Shown here in pieces: positions 48,536 through 57,145 of a stretch of DNA of 64,000 bases. The stretch's first letter is position 1. Each line of letters begins with the position of its first letter. Source of the DNA: Campylobacter concisus (GTDB lineage Bacteria; Campylobacterota; Campylobacteria; Campylobacterales; Campylobacteraceae); NCBI RefSeq assembly GCF_002913715.1, contig NZ_PPCE01000009.1, forward strand, positions 744,001 to 808,000, read 5' to 3'. The position numbers and the translations under genes are program-made. The notes under the pieces are model-generated. The model did not search any database. It was not told where the DNA came from and was given only the letters and a program-made list of their open reading frames with translations.

Positions 48536-49347
48536 TATCTTAGCTCTTTTTTAAATTCCAAATAACTTATCCACTTATCGATACCTTCACCCGTTTTGCT
48601 ATCTATCACAAAGATATCAACCTTTGGATTTAGCTTTCTAGCGTCATTTTTCACTCGCTCGATGTCAAAGTCAAAGTGTGGTGCGAGCGAAGCTTTTGTA
48701 ATGAGAAGCACGTCAGCAGCCCTAAACATCACAGGATATTTGCTCACCTTGTCATCGCCCTCTGGCACTGAAAGAAGCACAGCGTTAAAATGTGAGCCCA
48801 CATCGTAGCTTGCAGGACAGACTAAATTTCCAACATTTTCTATAAAAACCAGATCAAGCTCATTTAGTGGCAAGTGATGAAGGCCTTCGTGCACCATAAA
48901 AGCATCTAAGTGACAGGTCTGACCTGTGCTTATCTGATGAGCCTTTGCGCCAGCCTTTACTATACGGTCGGCGTCTTGATTTGTCTCAAGATCGCCCTCT
49001 ACAACGCCTATTTTAAACTTACCAGCCTTTATCGTAGCCTCAAGAAGCGTGGTCTTGCCAGCGCCTGGGCTACTCATTAAATTTACGCAAAGTATCTTTT
49101 TTTCATCAAGATGAGCTCTGTTGTGAGCAGCTTCTTTATCATTTTCGCAGAGAATTTTCTCTATCACGTCTATGGTTTTACTCTCGTTTAGCACAGGGTG
49201 TGCGTGAGCCTCATGGCTATGCTCATGTGCGTCATGAGCGTGATCTGTATGTCCATCATGAGTGTGTGGGTGCGAGTGAGTGGTGCCATCAGCGTGAGTG
49301 TGAGTGTGGGCGTGATTACCCATTGAACAACCGCAATCTTTACACAT
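48535..49347 (-). CDS. hypB: Hydrogenase nickel GTPase HypB with long His-rich nickel-binding arm
   Basis: Protein of 270 residues. The N-terminus MCKDCGCSMG has the CxxCGC nickel site. Residues 12-50 contain 16 histidines in alternating pattern, a metal-storage arm like that of Bradyrhizobium HypB and unlike H. pylori HypB, which lacks it. The G-domain has SSPGAGKTTLLEAT (P-loop), the metal-switch Cys/His region QTCHLDAFMVHEG, and FIENVGNLVCPA. GTP hydrolysis drives Ni delivery with HypA. First gene of hypBCDEA; the 168-base AT-rich spacer upstream should hold its promoter. Confidence 0.96.
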   Translation of the reverse strand: MCKDCGCSMGNHAHTHTHADGTTHSHPHTHDGHTDHAHDAHEHSHEAHAHPVLNESKTIDVIEKILCENDKEAAHNRAHLDEKKILCVNLMSSPGAGKTTLLEATIKAGKFKIGVVEGDLETNQDADRIVKAGAKAHQISTGQTCHLDAFMVHEGLHHLPLNELDLVFIENVGNLVCPASYDVGSHFNAVLLSVPEGDDKVSKYPVMFRAADVLLITKASLAPHFDFDIERVKNDARKLNPKVDIFVIDSKTGEGIDKWISYLEFKKELR

Positions 49348-49515
49348 TTTTTCATCCTTTTTTATTAATTTATGGAGATTTTAACTCTTAAATTTAAAAA
49401 TAAAATTAAAATTTAGGAGTTTTGGCAAATAGATCAAAATTAATTAATTTATTTAAATTTTTATTTAAATTTAAAAATATAAATAAAATTTTCAAGCATT
49501 TTGACTAAATTTACT

Positions 49516-50121
49516 TTACTCTTTTTGCCTAATCTCATCCAACTTATCAAAATTTTCATCACCGAGTAGTTTTTTGCTATTTTTTTGGGCATTCTTTTGG
49601 ATTATTAAATCCTTTAGCCTAGCCTTGCCATTTTCCATCACCATCAAAACAGCATATGCATCAACGTCTTCTTCTCTCATTTCATTTTCAGTATTAGCCG
49701 CACTATCAGGCGACATATAAAAGTGCTCTATACCGTATTTTACGAGCGAGTAGCCATCATATCTACCAGCTAAAAACACTCCATTGTCTGGCTTGCGTAT
49801 ACTAAATTTGGAAAAGCTGTAAGTGCCATTAACATCTGGCTTTAAAACAGCATAAACTCTAGCCCCATCTCTTACTCTCTCATCGTATTGGTCGATATAG
49901 CGGTCACCTTCATCATTTTCGTCAAAATTTCTTGAATGAAAATTTGAAAATTCATAGTTCAAATCAACATAATTTCCGCGAAAAAGATCTCTTGGATCAT
50001 AAAGATTAACCCTTACTCTTACCTCTTGCCCAAAATAAAGTGGCATAAGTGCGTAGCCAAGCATAATGCCAATAAGCGAAATTTGAAAAACCACAGCTAC
50101 TATTAATACTTTTATCTTCAT
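49516..50121 (-). CDS. GDYXXLXY-type membrane-anchored protein
   Basis: Protein of 201 residues with one N-terminal membrane helix (about 4-27) and an extracytoplasmic domain. The segment DPRDLFRGNYVDLNYEF is a variant of the GDYxxLxY motif that names the family. Function is not known. It overlaps the DUF2157 gene by 4 bases; the two families are regularly encoded together, so they probably form a complex. It lies between nikR and hypB on the same strand, inside the hydrogenase island. Confidence 0.75.
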   Translation of the reverse strand: MKIKVLIVAVVFQISLIGIMLGYALMPLYFGQEVRVRVNLYDPRDLFRGNYVDLNYEFSNFHSRNFDENDEGDRYIDQYDERVRDGARVYAVLKPDVNGTYSFSKFSIRKPDNGVFLAGRYDGYSLVKYGIEHFYMSPDSAANTENEMREEDVDAYAVLMVMENGKARLKDLIIQKNAQKNSKKLLGDENFDKLDEIRQKE

Positions 50122-51377
50122 TTTTTACGTCCTTTTCTAGCCACAACTAGCACTATGAAAGCAAACACCATAAATAGCGCCGTAGCACCAATATAATCAC
50201 CTATTAGCTGGAAGTACCTCACGGCTGCAACCAAAAATATCATACAAAGACCAAGTTTTAACTCACCCTTTTTGATAAGAACCGCAGCTGTTATGATATT
50301 TGCGAGCGAAAAAAATATATTTGCGTAGCCAGGACCGTAGCTAAAGACAAATGGCAATGATACGAGAAGTGCCCCAAGCAGCAAACCACTCTTGTTTTTT
50401 TCTTTAAAAAATATTGCAAAATAAGCAACACTAAACAAAATAAAAACAAAGCCAAAGTTGCTTTTAAAAAACGACTTCACGAACCAAAGCTCTTCATCTC
50501 CAGCCTCAAATAAATTTCTTTCTTCAAATAAAAGCAGACAAAGCAACAACACAAAAACGCCAAAATTTTTACCAAATTCTTTTGCAAATGCACCAAGCCC
50601 TGCTCTAAATTTATCTAGTAGCGGCGAAATGCTAATAAGTAAAAGCGCATAAGATAGCGATACGATCGCAACCATAGGAAGTCCAAACAAAAATCCATAA
50701 TCAAATATCGCTCTAAGACCACTAATGTAGCCGCAAAATGAAATTATGTATATAAAGATATCTATAAAAAGCACAAAAGCAAGCCATTTTGAGTCGTCTT
50801 TGTAAAGCGTATATGCGCCGAGTACTATAAAAATGATAAAGCCAAAACCAAAGTCGCCCTGATAAGCTATCATAAAAAACCAAACTGTCGCAAAGATAAG
50901 GCTTTGGGCTACCAACACACCTTTTTTACTAGCAAAAGAAACCGCAAACGCTCCGATACTCCAAAGTAAAATACCGCCGCTTGGCTCATCGCTAATGTGA
51001 TAAATTTGAGCAATAAGTGCAATCGCCGCACCAAAGCAAAAATTTCCAAGAAAAAACATCGCCGTTGATAGATTTTCCTTTCCCTTTGCGAGATAGTAAA
51101 TTCCACCAAAATTTACAAGCCCAAGTACAAACAACACAAGCGCCAAACGTCCCAGCCTTGGTATCTCTTCCCAATTTGCACCAACAAGCGTAAAAAAAGC
51201 CAGCGCAAAAAAGAGATACGCTACGAGTTTTAGGACAAAACTCATCTTGTCACTATGAGCGTCAGGGTCGATGTCGTATAAATTTGCTATTTTTATAGCG
51301 GTCTCTTTATCGACTATTCCATCACTTTGCCACCGATCCAGCTCTTTTGCTAGAAAAATTCTATTTAAAAAGTTCAA
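50118..51377 (-). CDS. DUF2157 polytopic membrane protein
   Basis: Protein of about 420 residues with a short soluble head (LDRWQSDGIVDKETAIKIAN) followed by about 12 hydrophobic helices; the head is the DUF2157 hallmark. I chose the TTG at 51377-51375, 6 bases after AAGGAG; two more TTG codons lie directly upstream, and an ORF extension to 51452 has no ribosome site of its own. Function unknown. Translationally coupled to the GDYXXLXY gene, so the two form a unit within the hydrogenase island. Confidence 0.78.
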   Translation of the reverse strand: MNFLNRIFLAKELDRWQSDGIVDKETAIKIANLYDIDPDAHSDKMSFVLKLVAYLFFALAFFTLVGANWEEIPRLGRLALVLFVLGLVNFGGIYYLAKGKENLSTAMFFLGNFCFGAAIALIAQIYHISDEPSGGILLWSIGAFAVSFASKKGVLVAQSLIFATVWFFMIAYQGDFGFGFIIFIVLGAYTLYKDDSKWLAFVLFIDIFIYIISFCGYISGLRAIFDYGFLFGLPMVAIVSLSYALLLISISPLLDKFRAGLGAFAKEFGKNFGVFVLLLCLLLFEERNLFEAGDEELWFVKSFFKSNFGFVFILFSVAYFAIFFKEKNKSGLLLGALLVSLPFVFSYGPGYANIFFSLANIITAAVLIKKGELKLGLCMIFLVAAVRYFQLIGDYIGATALFMVFAFIVLVVARKGRKK

Positions 51378-51776
51378 CAACAACTCCTTTGCAAGCTCAT
51401 TAAAACATAAGAAGCCTATTAACCAGCGTAAAAATGTGGTAATAAGGATCAAATTTTGTTGTTATTATATAAAAATATAGTGTAAATGCTAAGAAGAGAT
51501 ATTTGGATGAGTTCAAAAAATTTTTAGAAATTTGAATTTTAGCCAAAGCCCAATAAAAAGAGTAAATGACCATCAAATTATCATTTATTCAAATGATATG
51601 GAGTTTGCACGAGCAAATCGCCAAAAACTCCATATAAATTTACAAAAACTACAAAAACCGCTTAAAAACTACTTTGAAAGACTAATGTAATAAACACCAC
51701 AGCTACAAGAAACCAGCTGCTTGCTATACTTGCTAAAAACTCCTAAATTCTATACCACTTCAAAGACTTTAGCACG
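51378..51776. other. Spacer between nikR and the DUF2157 gene
   Basis: About 400 bases. It holds a 52-codon plus-strand reading frame with protein-like composition (51532-51690, listed separately). The rest shows no clear terminator for nikR; I see no strong hairpin with a U tract. Confidence 0.5.
51532..51690 (+). pseudogene. 52-codon ORF, possible gene remnant opposite the hydrogenase island
   Basis: Plus-strand frame from TTG 51532 to TAA 51688-51690. It reads about NFSQSPIKRVNDHQIIIYSN, then DMEFARANRQKLHINLQ, ending KNYFERLM. The composition is that of a folded helix-rich protein, and all genes around it are on the other strand. There is no ribosome site, and the preceding frames (for example MLRRDIWMSSKNF from 51486) stop just before it, as if a frameshift had split a longer gene. 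I do not recognise the family. Confidence 0.3.
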
Positions 51777-52190
51777 CTAAAATTTAGGAACGGCTGCCTT
51801 TGTAAGTTTAGAAAATTTAACACCTTTTAAGCCAGCGATTCTCTCAGAAAAGCGTTCTATTTTGCTTGCCTCTCCTCTTATAGAGATCGTTTCTAAGCAG
51901 TTATGGTGATCGACATGTACGTGATTTGTACAGATTATTTTCACGTCAGAGTCATGCTCGATATCCATTTTTTTATTCACCAAATCGTTGTGATGATGCA
52001 CATAAATGAGCGTCAAAACACCGATCAACTCTTCATTAGCGTCCTTCCAGCTATCATTTACGATTTTTTCACGGATCAGATCCCTCGTAAATTCGCTCCT
52101 AGAAGCGTAGCCTTGTTCGCTAACCTTCTTATCTAGTTCGTCTAGTAACTGACTAGGCAAAGAAACACTAAAACGTATAACACTATCCAT
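51777..52190 (-). CDS. nikR: Nickel-responsive transcriptional regulator NikR
   Basis: Protein of 137 residues from the ATG at 52190, which has AGGAGC before it; an ATG 39 bases further up would add 13 residues and lie over the promoter. The ribbon-helix-helix DNA-binding part reads [20 protein letters not shown]. The C-terminal ACT-like domain has the nickel ligands in VHHHNDL and [12 protein letters not shown] (His, His, Cys). Ni-loaded NikR represses or activates genes for nickel uptake and nickel enzymes. Its place between hypF and hypB suggests it controls the hydrogenase genes. Confidence 0.95.
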   Translation of the reverse strand: MDSVIRFSVSLPSQLLDELDKKVSEQGYASRSEFTRDLIREKIVNDSWKDANEELIGVLTLIYVHHHNDLVNKKMDIEHDSDVKIICTNHVHVDHHNCLETISIRGEASKIERFSERIAGLKGVKFSKLTKAAVPKF

Positions 52191-52220
52191 TTTTTGCTCC
52201 TTTCTCGTTTGATTACCGTT

Positions 52221-52233
52221 TATAATCATTATA
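52221..52233. promoter_or_regulatory. Palindrome with nikR -10 box
   Basis: TATAAT-C-ATTATA, perfect, between the hypF stop and the nikR start. On the minus strand its first half is a TATAAT -10 box 37 bases before the nikR ATG. It could also be an operator (autoregulation by NikR or Fur), but it is short and AT-rich. Confidence 0.4.
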
Positions 52234-52235
52234 CA

Positions 52236-54479
52236 TCACTTATTAGAAAATGTGGATAAATAATAATAAATTTGCCCTAAATTTACGTTAGAATCGTTGC
52301 TACAGAATTTTTTATTGATATAAAATTTCAAATTTACTTTAGTAAATTTTTTGTAAATAAGTTCGAGTAAAGTCTTATTTTGAAAAACTCCGCCGCTTAG
52401 TAAAATTTCCATTTTTTCTTTTTTTGAAATTTCAAAAATAATATCAGCCAAGCCATTTATAAATGCCGTTGCAGCCACTCTTGGCTCATCTTTTAAAGCA
52501 CTTTTAAAAGCTTCTTTAAAGCCTATAACTCCATTATCTAGACTAAATTTATAACACACATCTAAATTTTTATCATAAAGTGCTTCAAGCCTCATGCCAC
52601 TCTCACCTTCAAAACTTGAGTGAAAAAGCCCACAAATAATCGCTCCAAATGCGTCAAATATCCTACCAACCGAGCTAGTCTTTATTAAGTTTAATCCTTT
52701 TTGCTCCATTTTTTTAAAATTTGCAAGCATTTTTTCATCAAAATTTACTAAAAATTTACTAGCTTCGTCCTCAAGAGAGTATTTTAAAATAATAGAATAT
52801 GCGATTAGATAAATATTTTTGATGCTGTTTTCGCCCCCAAATAGGCTAAATTCATCAAAATGATAAACTCGCTCGTAATTCTTTTTATTTAGCTCAAAAA
52901 CCTCGCCACCCCAAATTTTGCCATCTTCCCCGTATCCAGTGCCATCAAAACAAAAGCCAAGGTATTTTTTATCTGCTAGATCATTTTCAAAGATCACACT
53001 TAGCAAATGTGCGTAGTGATGCTGCAGATGAACTAACTCAAAGCCCTGATCCTTTGCCCATTTTGTATTTAAAAAATTTGGATGCAGATCGGCTATGACC
53101 TTGTCTATTTTTAGGTTATAAGTCGTTTCAAAAAGGGTGAAAATGTCCTTAAACCTATCAAAAGTCGCCACATTTTTAAGATCTCCTATATATGGGCTAA
53201 CCATTAAAAGGCCGTCTTTGTAGATACAAAATGAGCTTTTTAGCTCCGCTCCAAGGGCTAAAAATGTCCCTTTTTGCTTAAAATTTGTATGGATAAAATT
53301 TGGATTTAAGCCACGGCTCGTTCTTGTGAAAATTGTCTCATCACCAACGCAAAATGCGATACTATCGTCACTTGGTGAGTAAATTTCTCGGTCGTGATCA
53401 AGGTAAAAGTCTATGACGTCACCTAGCTTTTCTCTTAGCTCGCTCTCATCTTTTATCACAACTTCGCCTGAGATGTTTGCACTAGTTGCGATGATGTCGT
53501 GTTCTAAATACTCAAATAGCAAAAGATGTATGCCACTAAATGCGAGCATGACACCAAGCTTATTTAAATTTGGTGCGACACTTTTTGCGATATTTGAGCC
53601 ATTTTTTGCCTCCAGTAGGACGATAGGCTTTAAATTTGAGCTAAGAAGCTTCGCCTCCGCTTCTGAAATTTGCGCTATTTTTCTGGCGTTTTGTAAATTT
53701 TTACTCATCAGCGCAAAGGGCTTGCTTGGGCGGTGTTTTCTAGCTCTTAGCTCGCAAACTGCAGCTTCATTTGTCGCATCACAAATCAAATGAAAGCCAC
53801 CAAGCCCTTTAATGGCTAAGATTTTGCCCTCGTTTATGAGCTTAGCCGCATCTTTGGCCGCTTCGTTCCCACTAGCCAAGACTTTGCCAAATTTATCTTT
53901 TAGATAGAGTTTTGGTCCGCAGTTTGGGCAAGAGATCGGCTCTGCGTGATAGCGGCGGTTAAGCGGATCTTTGTATTCGCTCTCGCAAAATTTACACATT
54001 TTAAACTCATTCATCGTCGTATTTACCCTGTCATAAGGCAATGCTTTGATGATGGAAAATCTCGGTCCGCAGTTGGTGCAGTTTATAAATGGGTATTTAT
54101 AGCGTGGATTTGTGGGGTCATAAAACTCACGCAAGCAGTCATCGCAAAGTGCGTAATCAGGCAAGATAGGCGCTTGCTTGGTGGCTGATTTTGAGGCAAT
54201 GATCTCAAGCTTTTCATAAATTTTATCTATCTTAATCTTCTTTAGCTCATCGATCCTAGCAAGGGCTGGCAGCTTCTCATAAAGCTCTTTTTCAAAAGCC
54301 AAAAAGCTAGCCTCTTCGCCGCTAAAATTTAGCTTCACGCCCTCGTCATCATTGTAAATTTCGCCAACTAGCTTAAATTTGTCCGCTAAAGTATAGACAA
54401 AAGGTCTAAAACCAACGCCTTGAACTAAGCCTTTGATCTCATATCTAAAGCTTGATCTCAACGCCAAATCCGGGGTCAA
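52236..54479 (-). CDS. hypF: Carbamoyltransferase HypF
   Basis: Protein of 747 residues. The acylphosphatase domain has the signature KGLVQGVGFRPFVYTL. Two zinc fingers follow (CDDCLREFYDP with CTNCGP; CKFCESEYKDP with CPNCGP), then the YrdC-like domain (about 205-390) and the Kae1-like C-terminal domain with HLQHHYAHLLSV and LSGGVFQNKTL. It makes carbamoyl-AMP and loads HypE. The 5' end overlaps hydE by 35 bases; starts are all TTG (54479, 54467 or 54461) with no good ribosome site, and 54461 would equally suit the acylphosphatase domain. Confidence 0.96.
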   Translation of the reverse strand: MTPDLALRSSFRYEIKGLVQGVGFRPFVYTLADKFKLVGEIYNDDEGVKLNFSGEEASFLAFEKELYEKLPALARIDELKKIKIDKIYEKLEIIASKSATKQAPILPDYALCDDCLREFYDPTNPRYKYPFINCTNCGPRFSIIKALPYDRVNTTMNEFKMCKFCESEYKDPLNRRYHAEPISCPNCGPKLYLKDKFGKVLASGNEAAKDAAKLINEGKILAIKGLGGFHLICDATNEAAVCELRARKHRPSKPFALMSKNLQNARKIAQISEAEAKLLSSNLKPIVLLEAKNGSNIAKSVAPNLNKLGVMLAFSGIHLLLFEYLEHDIIATSANISGEVVIKDESELREKLGDVIDFYLDHDREIYSPSDDSIAFCVGDETIFTRTSRGLNPNFIHTNFKQKGTFLALGAELKSSFCIYKDGLLMVSPYIGDLKNVATFDRFKDIFTLFETTYNLKIDKVIADLHPNFLNTKWAKDQGFELVHLQHHYAHLLSVIFENDLADKKYLGFCFDGTGYGEDGKIWGGEVFELNKKNYERVYHFDEFSLFGGENSIKNIYLIAYSIILKYSLEDEASKFLVNFDEKMLANFKKMEQKGLNLIKTSSVGRIFDAFGAIICGLFHSSFEGESGMRLEALYDKNLDVCYKFSLDNGVIGFKEAFKSALKDEPRVAATAFINGLADIIFEISKKEKMEILLSGGVFQNKTLLELIYKKFTKVNLKFYINKKFCSNDSNVNLGQIYYYLSTFSNK

Positions 54480-55917
54480 AATTTGTTTTTATATTTGGGT
54501 TTAGGTGCTTTTTTATCAAGTTGCTAACTACCTTATTATAAAATAAATCCCCGCTTAAAGTAACATTTTTAATGTTAAATTTATCTCGTTTTTCATAGCT
54601 AAAATCGCTCAAAAAATGCGCCAAAGACTCGGTGCAACCAAAGCTGATATTCTTCTCTCCAGCGCCAGCAAGGATGAATGAAATGATACTTTTTACAAAC
54701 TTAACCCCGTCTAAACCAAAGTCATCTTTCATCTTATAATCGATCCTAACGCCCTTTTGACCGCTAAAATCGCTTGCCATAAGAAGCAAATTCTCCCCTG
54801 CTTTTTTAAACTCACTGCTTGTGCCAAGCAAGCGTCCAGCTATGCAAAATAGCGAGAAAAAGCTAGCATTTGAGCTAAATTTACCGCTTGGCATGGCGCG
54901 CTCTTTGCTAAAGTTTTCAAGTAGTCTTTCGCCGCTCTCATCAGCTCTTATAAGCTCATAAATTTCTTCAAAGCTGCTAAATTTTGGTAAAAATAGAAGC
55001 TGCGTTTTGCTTGATTTTGAAAGCAGGCAAATTTCATCATCGCTAAATTTGCTAAATTTTAGCCCCAAAGTCACTTCGCCCAAACTCTCAAGCTCAAATT
55101 CCTCATCTTTTGTATAAAAAAATGGGCTTAAAACTGCGCTACTTTCAAGCAAAGTAAGCCTTGAAAGAGCATTTTTTTGCTCCTTTACTTTAACGCTTAA
55201 AAAGCTATAATTTTCTTTATTTAGCTGCTCGCAAAGGGCGTAAAGAAAAAGGTCATTTGGTGCCATCACGTCAAAAAATAGCGGTGCGTCCTCGTGATTT
55301 TGCCTATAAATGGCTGTCGTCTTTAGAGCTAAAAGTGGCTTTTCAAAGCTAGCTAAAAATGTCAAAGCTCTATCATCGGCGATAAAAATTTTTGGTAGCT
55401 GTTTTAAATTTACAGGCATCAAGAAATTTGCGTCAAAATTTACGCCAAGAGAAATTTCATATAAATTTTTATCTTGCTCTACGCAAACACCCTTGCCGTT
55501 TTTTAATAAATTTAGGCAAGCTTTTAGCTTTTCATTAAAATTATCAATCGTTATCTCACCCTCAAATTTACTCTCACATAGCACGCCACTTTCATTTAAG
55601 ATAGCCTTTTTGCTAGCCAAAAATGTGCTCGCTTGAGTCGGAGTTAGGCCGCCAAATTTTATCTCATTTATTTTGCTATCTTTATCAAGCTCACTTGCAG
55701 CCAAGACCTCACTGTGCTTTATAAAAAGACTAAATGGCAAGAGCGTACTTGCTTTATTTGCCACGCTCTCAAGCTCACTGGTATTGCCACTTACCTTTAG
55801 ACAAGTTTCATCTTCTTTGCACTTTATGCTATGAGCTAGATCGCCAGCAAGCAAGCGTAAAAATGGCACCAGAAACGAAGCGTCTTTGTGGCAAGTAAAT
55901 TTAAAAGCAAGTATCAT
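54445..55917 (-). CDS. hydE: Hydrogenase accessory protein HydE (HypF/Kae1-related)
   Basis: Protein of 490 residues following hydD, the place of HydE in Wolinella and Helicobacter, where it is required for hydrogenase activity. Its exact role is not established. Sequence is weakly similar to HypF: the N-terminal GVCVEQDKNLYEISLGVNF region and especially the C-terminal LSGDLFYNKVVSNLIKKH, which parallels LSGGVFQNKTLLELIYKK of the HypF encoded next door. The Kae1 metal-binding HxxxH motif of HypF (QHHYAH) is not evident here. It overlaps hydD by 4 bases and hypF by 35. Confidence 0.82.
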   Translation of the reverse strand: MILAFKFTCHKDASFLVPFLRLLAGDLAHSIKCKEDETCLKVSGNTSELESVANKASTLLPFSLFIKHSEVLAASELDKDSKINEIKFGGLTPTQASTFLASKKAILNESGVLCESKFEGEITIDNFNEKLKACLNLLKNGKGVCVEQDKNLYEISLGVNFDANFLMPVNLKQLPKIFIADDRALTFLASFEKPLLALKTTAIYRQNHEDAPLFFDVMAPNDLFLYALCEQLNKENYSFLSVKVKEQKNALSRLTLLESSAVLSPFFYTKDEEFELESLGEVTLGLKFSKFSDDEICLLSKSSKTQLLFLPKFSSFEEIYELIRADESGERLLENFSKERAMPSGKFSSNASFFSLFCIAGRLLGTSSEFKKAGENLLLMASDFSGQKGVRIDYKMKDDFGLDGVKFVKSIISFILAGAGEKNISFGCTESLAHFLSDFSYEKRDKFNIKNVTLSGDLFYNKVVSNLIKKHLNPNIKTNFDPGFGVEIKL

Positions 55918-56456
55918 TTTAAACCTTTTTTAGCGTATTCATCAACGATATCATTTAGGGTAAAATTTGCTACTTTTTCGCACTTAAAATCAAGCTCTTT
56001 TAAGTGATCAAGCAGCGTTTTTTCTAGGATGTTAGAAGCTTTTATCACTTCATCTGAGAGGCTAAAATTTGATGATTCTATGCGGCTAGGCACGATGCCT
56101 AAGATTTTGGTTGTCGGCCTGTCGCCTGCAAGCTCCATTAGATGAAGGGTTTGAAGCATCTCGATCTCGTGAGCCGAGCCGTCCCAGCTGATAAAATTTG
56201 GTACATTTAGAAAGTCGAAAAAATAAACATCGCCCACGCTTGCGCCATTTGCGCTAATGCAATCAACGACGATAAGATAGTCAAATTCGCTTATTATGTG
56301 AGTTAGAGCGAGGGCTAAAGTGCCCCCGTCCATTAGAGTAAGCTCGTTTTTAGAACTTGTAAAGTTATAGTTTTTAGCCATCAAATTTACAAAATGAACA
56401 CCTATGCCCTCATCGGCAAACATCACGTTGCCGATACCAAGAACCAGCACTCTCAT
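55914..56456 (-). CDS. hydD: Hydrogenase maturation protease HydD
   Basis: Protein of 180 residues of the HycI/HybD family. It opens LVLGIGNVMFADEGIGVH, with the Asp/Glu that read out nickel, and has a second acidic residue in IVVDCISANGA and a histidine in DGSAHEIEML. It removes the C-terminal peptide of HydB after Ni insertion. It overlaps hydC by 1 base and hydE by 4. Confidence 0.95.
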   Translation of the reverse strand: MRVLVLGIGNVMFADEGIGVHFVNLMAKNYNFTSSKNELTLMDGGTLALALTHIISEFDYLIVVDCISANGASVGDVYFFDFLNVPNFISWDGSAHEIEMLQTLHLMELAGDRPTTKILGIVPSRIESSNFSLSDEVIKASNILEKTLLDHLKELDFKCEKVANFTLNDIVDEYAKKGLK

Positions 56457-57136
56457 CAGTGTTCTTTTACAAATTTATAGCCACTAACGATAGCGTCCAT
56501 CGCTCCATTTTTGCCTTTAACAGCGTTAAATACCGCCATATAAACATGAATAGGCACAAAAATCATAATGACCCACATACAAATTCTATGTATCGTTCTA
56601 ACATTTGCTAGTCCGCCCATAAGCTCTTCAAAAAACCTAGCTGGCTCATAAAGCGCTCCGCCAAGTCCCTCATGATAAACATGAACATAAAGCACAAGAC
56701 CGCTTAGGCAAATAAGAGTCAAAATAAGATAAAAGAAAAAGTATGAGGCAAACTGCAAAGGATTATAAACGCCCCTTAAATGCGGATGTGGCCCCATAAA
56801 AAGATAGTATTTGATCTGTGCGATCCAAATTTTTGGATTTAGAAAATCAACCACACTCATCCACTCTTTTTTGCTGTGTTTATCAAAGACAAATAGATAA
56901 AATTTAAAGATAAACGCCGCTATTAGCACAAAGCCAGCGATCTGGTGAGCCATACGCCACTTTGCTTGCATAAAATTTGTAGGCTCGCTCGTGATCTCTG
57001 GACTCACAAAAACGTACGAGATATAGTAGCCGCTCACAACTAAAAGTGTGATCGCTGCAAATCTAATCCAGTGTGTCAGCCTAACACCGATGGAGAATTC
57101 GTATTCGCTGATCCTGTCAGCATTTTTATGTGACAT
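56456..57136 (-). CDS. hydC: Ni/Fe-hydrogenase b-type cytochrome subunit HydC
   Basis: Protein of 226 residues with four to five membrane helices. Histidines fit the two haem b sites of this family: RLTHWIRF near residue 20, MAHQIAGFVL, HVYHEG, and the CxxxxF-like end HRICMWVIMIFVPIHVYM. It anchors the hydrogenase and passes electrons from HydA to menaquinone. It lies 9 bases after hydB and overlaps hydD by one base. Confidence 0.95.
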   Translation of the reverse strand: MSHKNADRISEYEFSIGVRLTHWIRFAAITLLVVSGYYISYVFVSPEITSEPTNFMQAKWRMAHQIAGFVLIAAFIFKFYLFVFDKHSKKEWMSVVDFLNPKIWIAQIKYYLFMGPHPHLRGVYNPLQFASYFFFYLILTLICLSGLVLYVHVYHEGLGGALYEPARFFEELMGGLANVRTIHRICMWVIMIFVPIHVYMAVFNAVKGKNGAMDAIVSGYKFVKEH

Positions 57137-57145
57137 CTTTTCTCC

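Noticed and set aside
49198..49314. Short-period CAT/GTG-rich tract that looks like a tandem repeat
   Set aside because: It encodes the alternating-His arm of HypB; the reading frame explains the periodicity.
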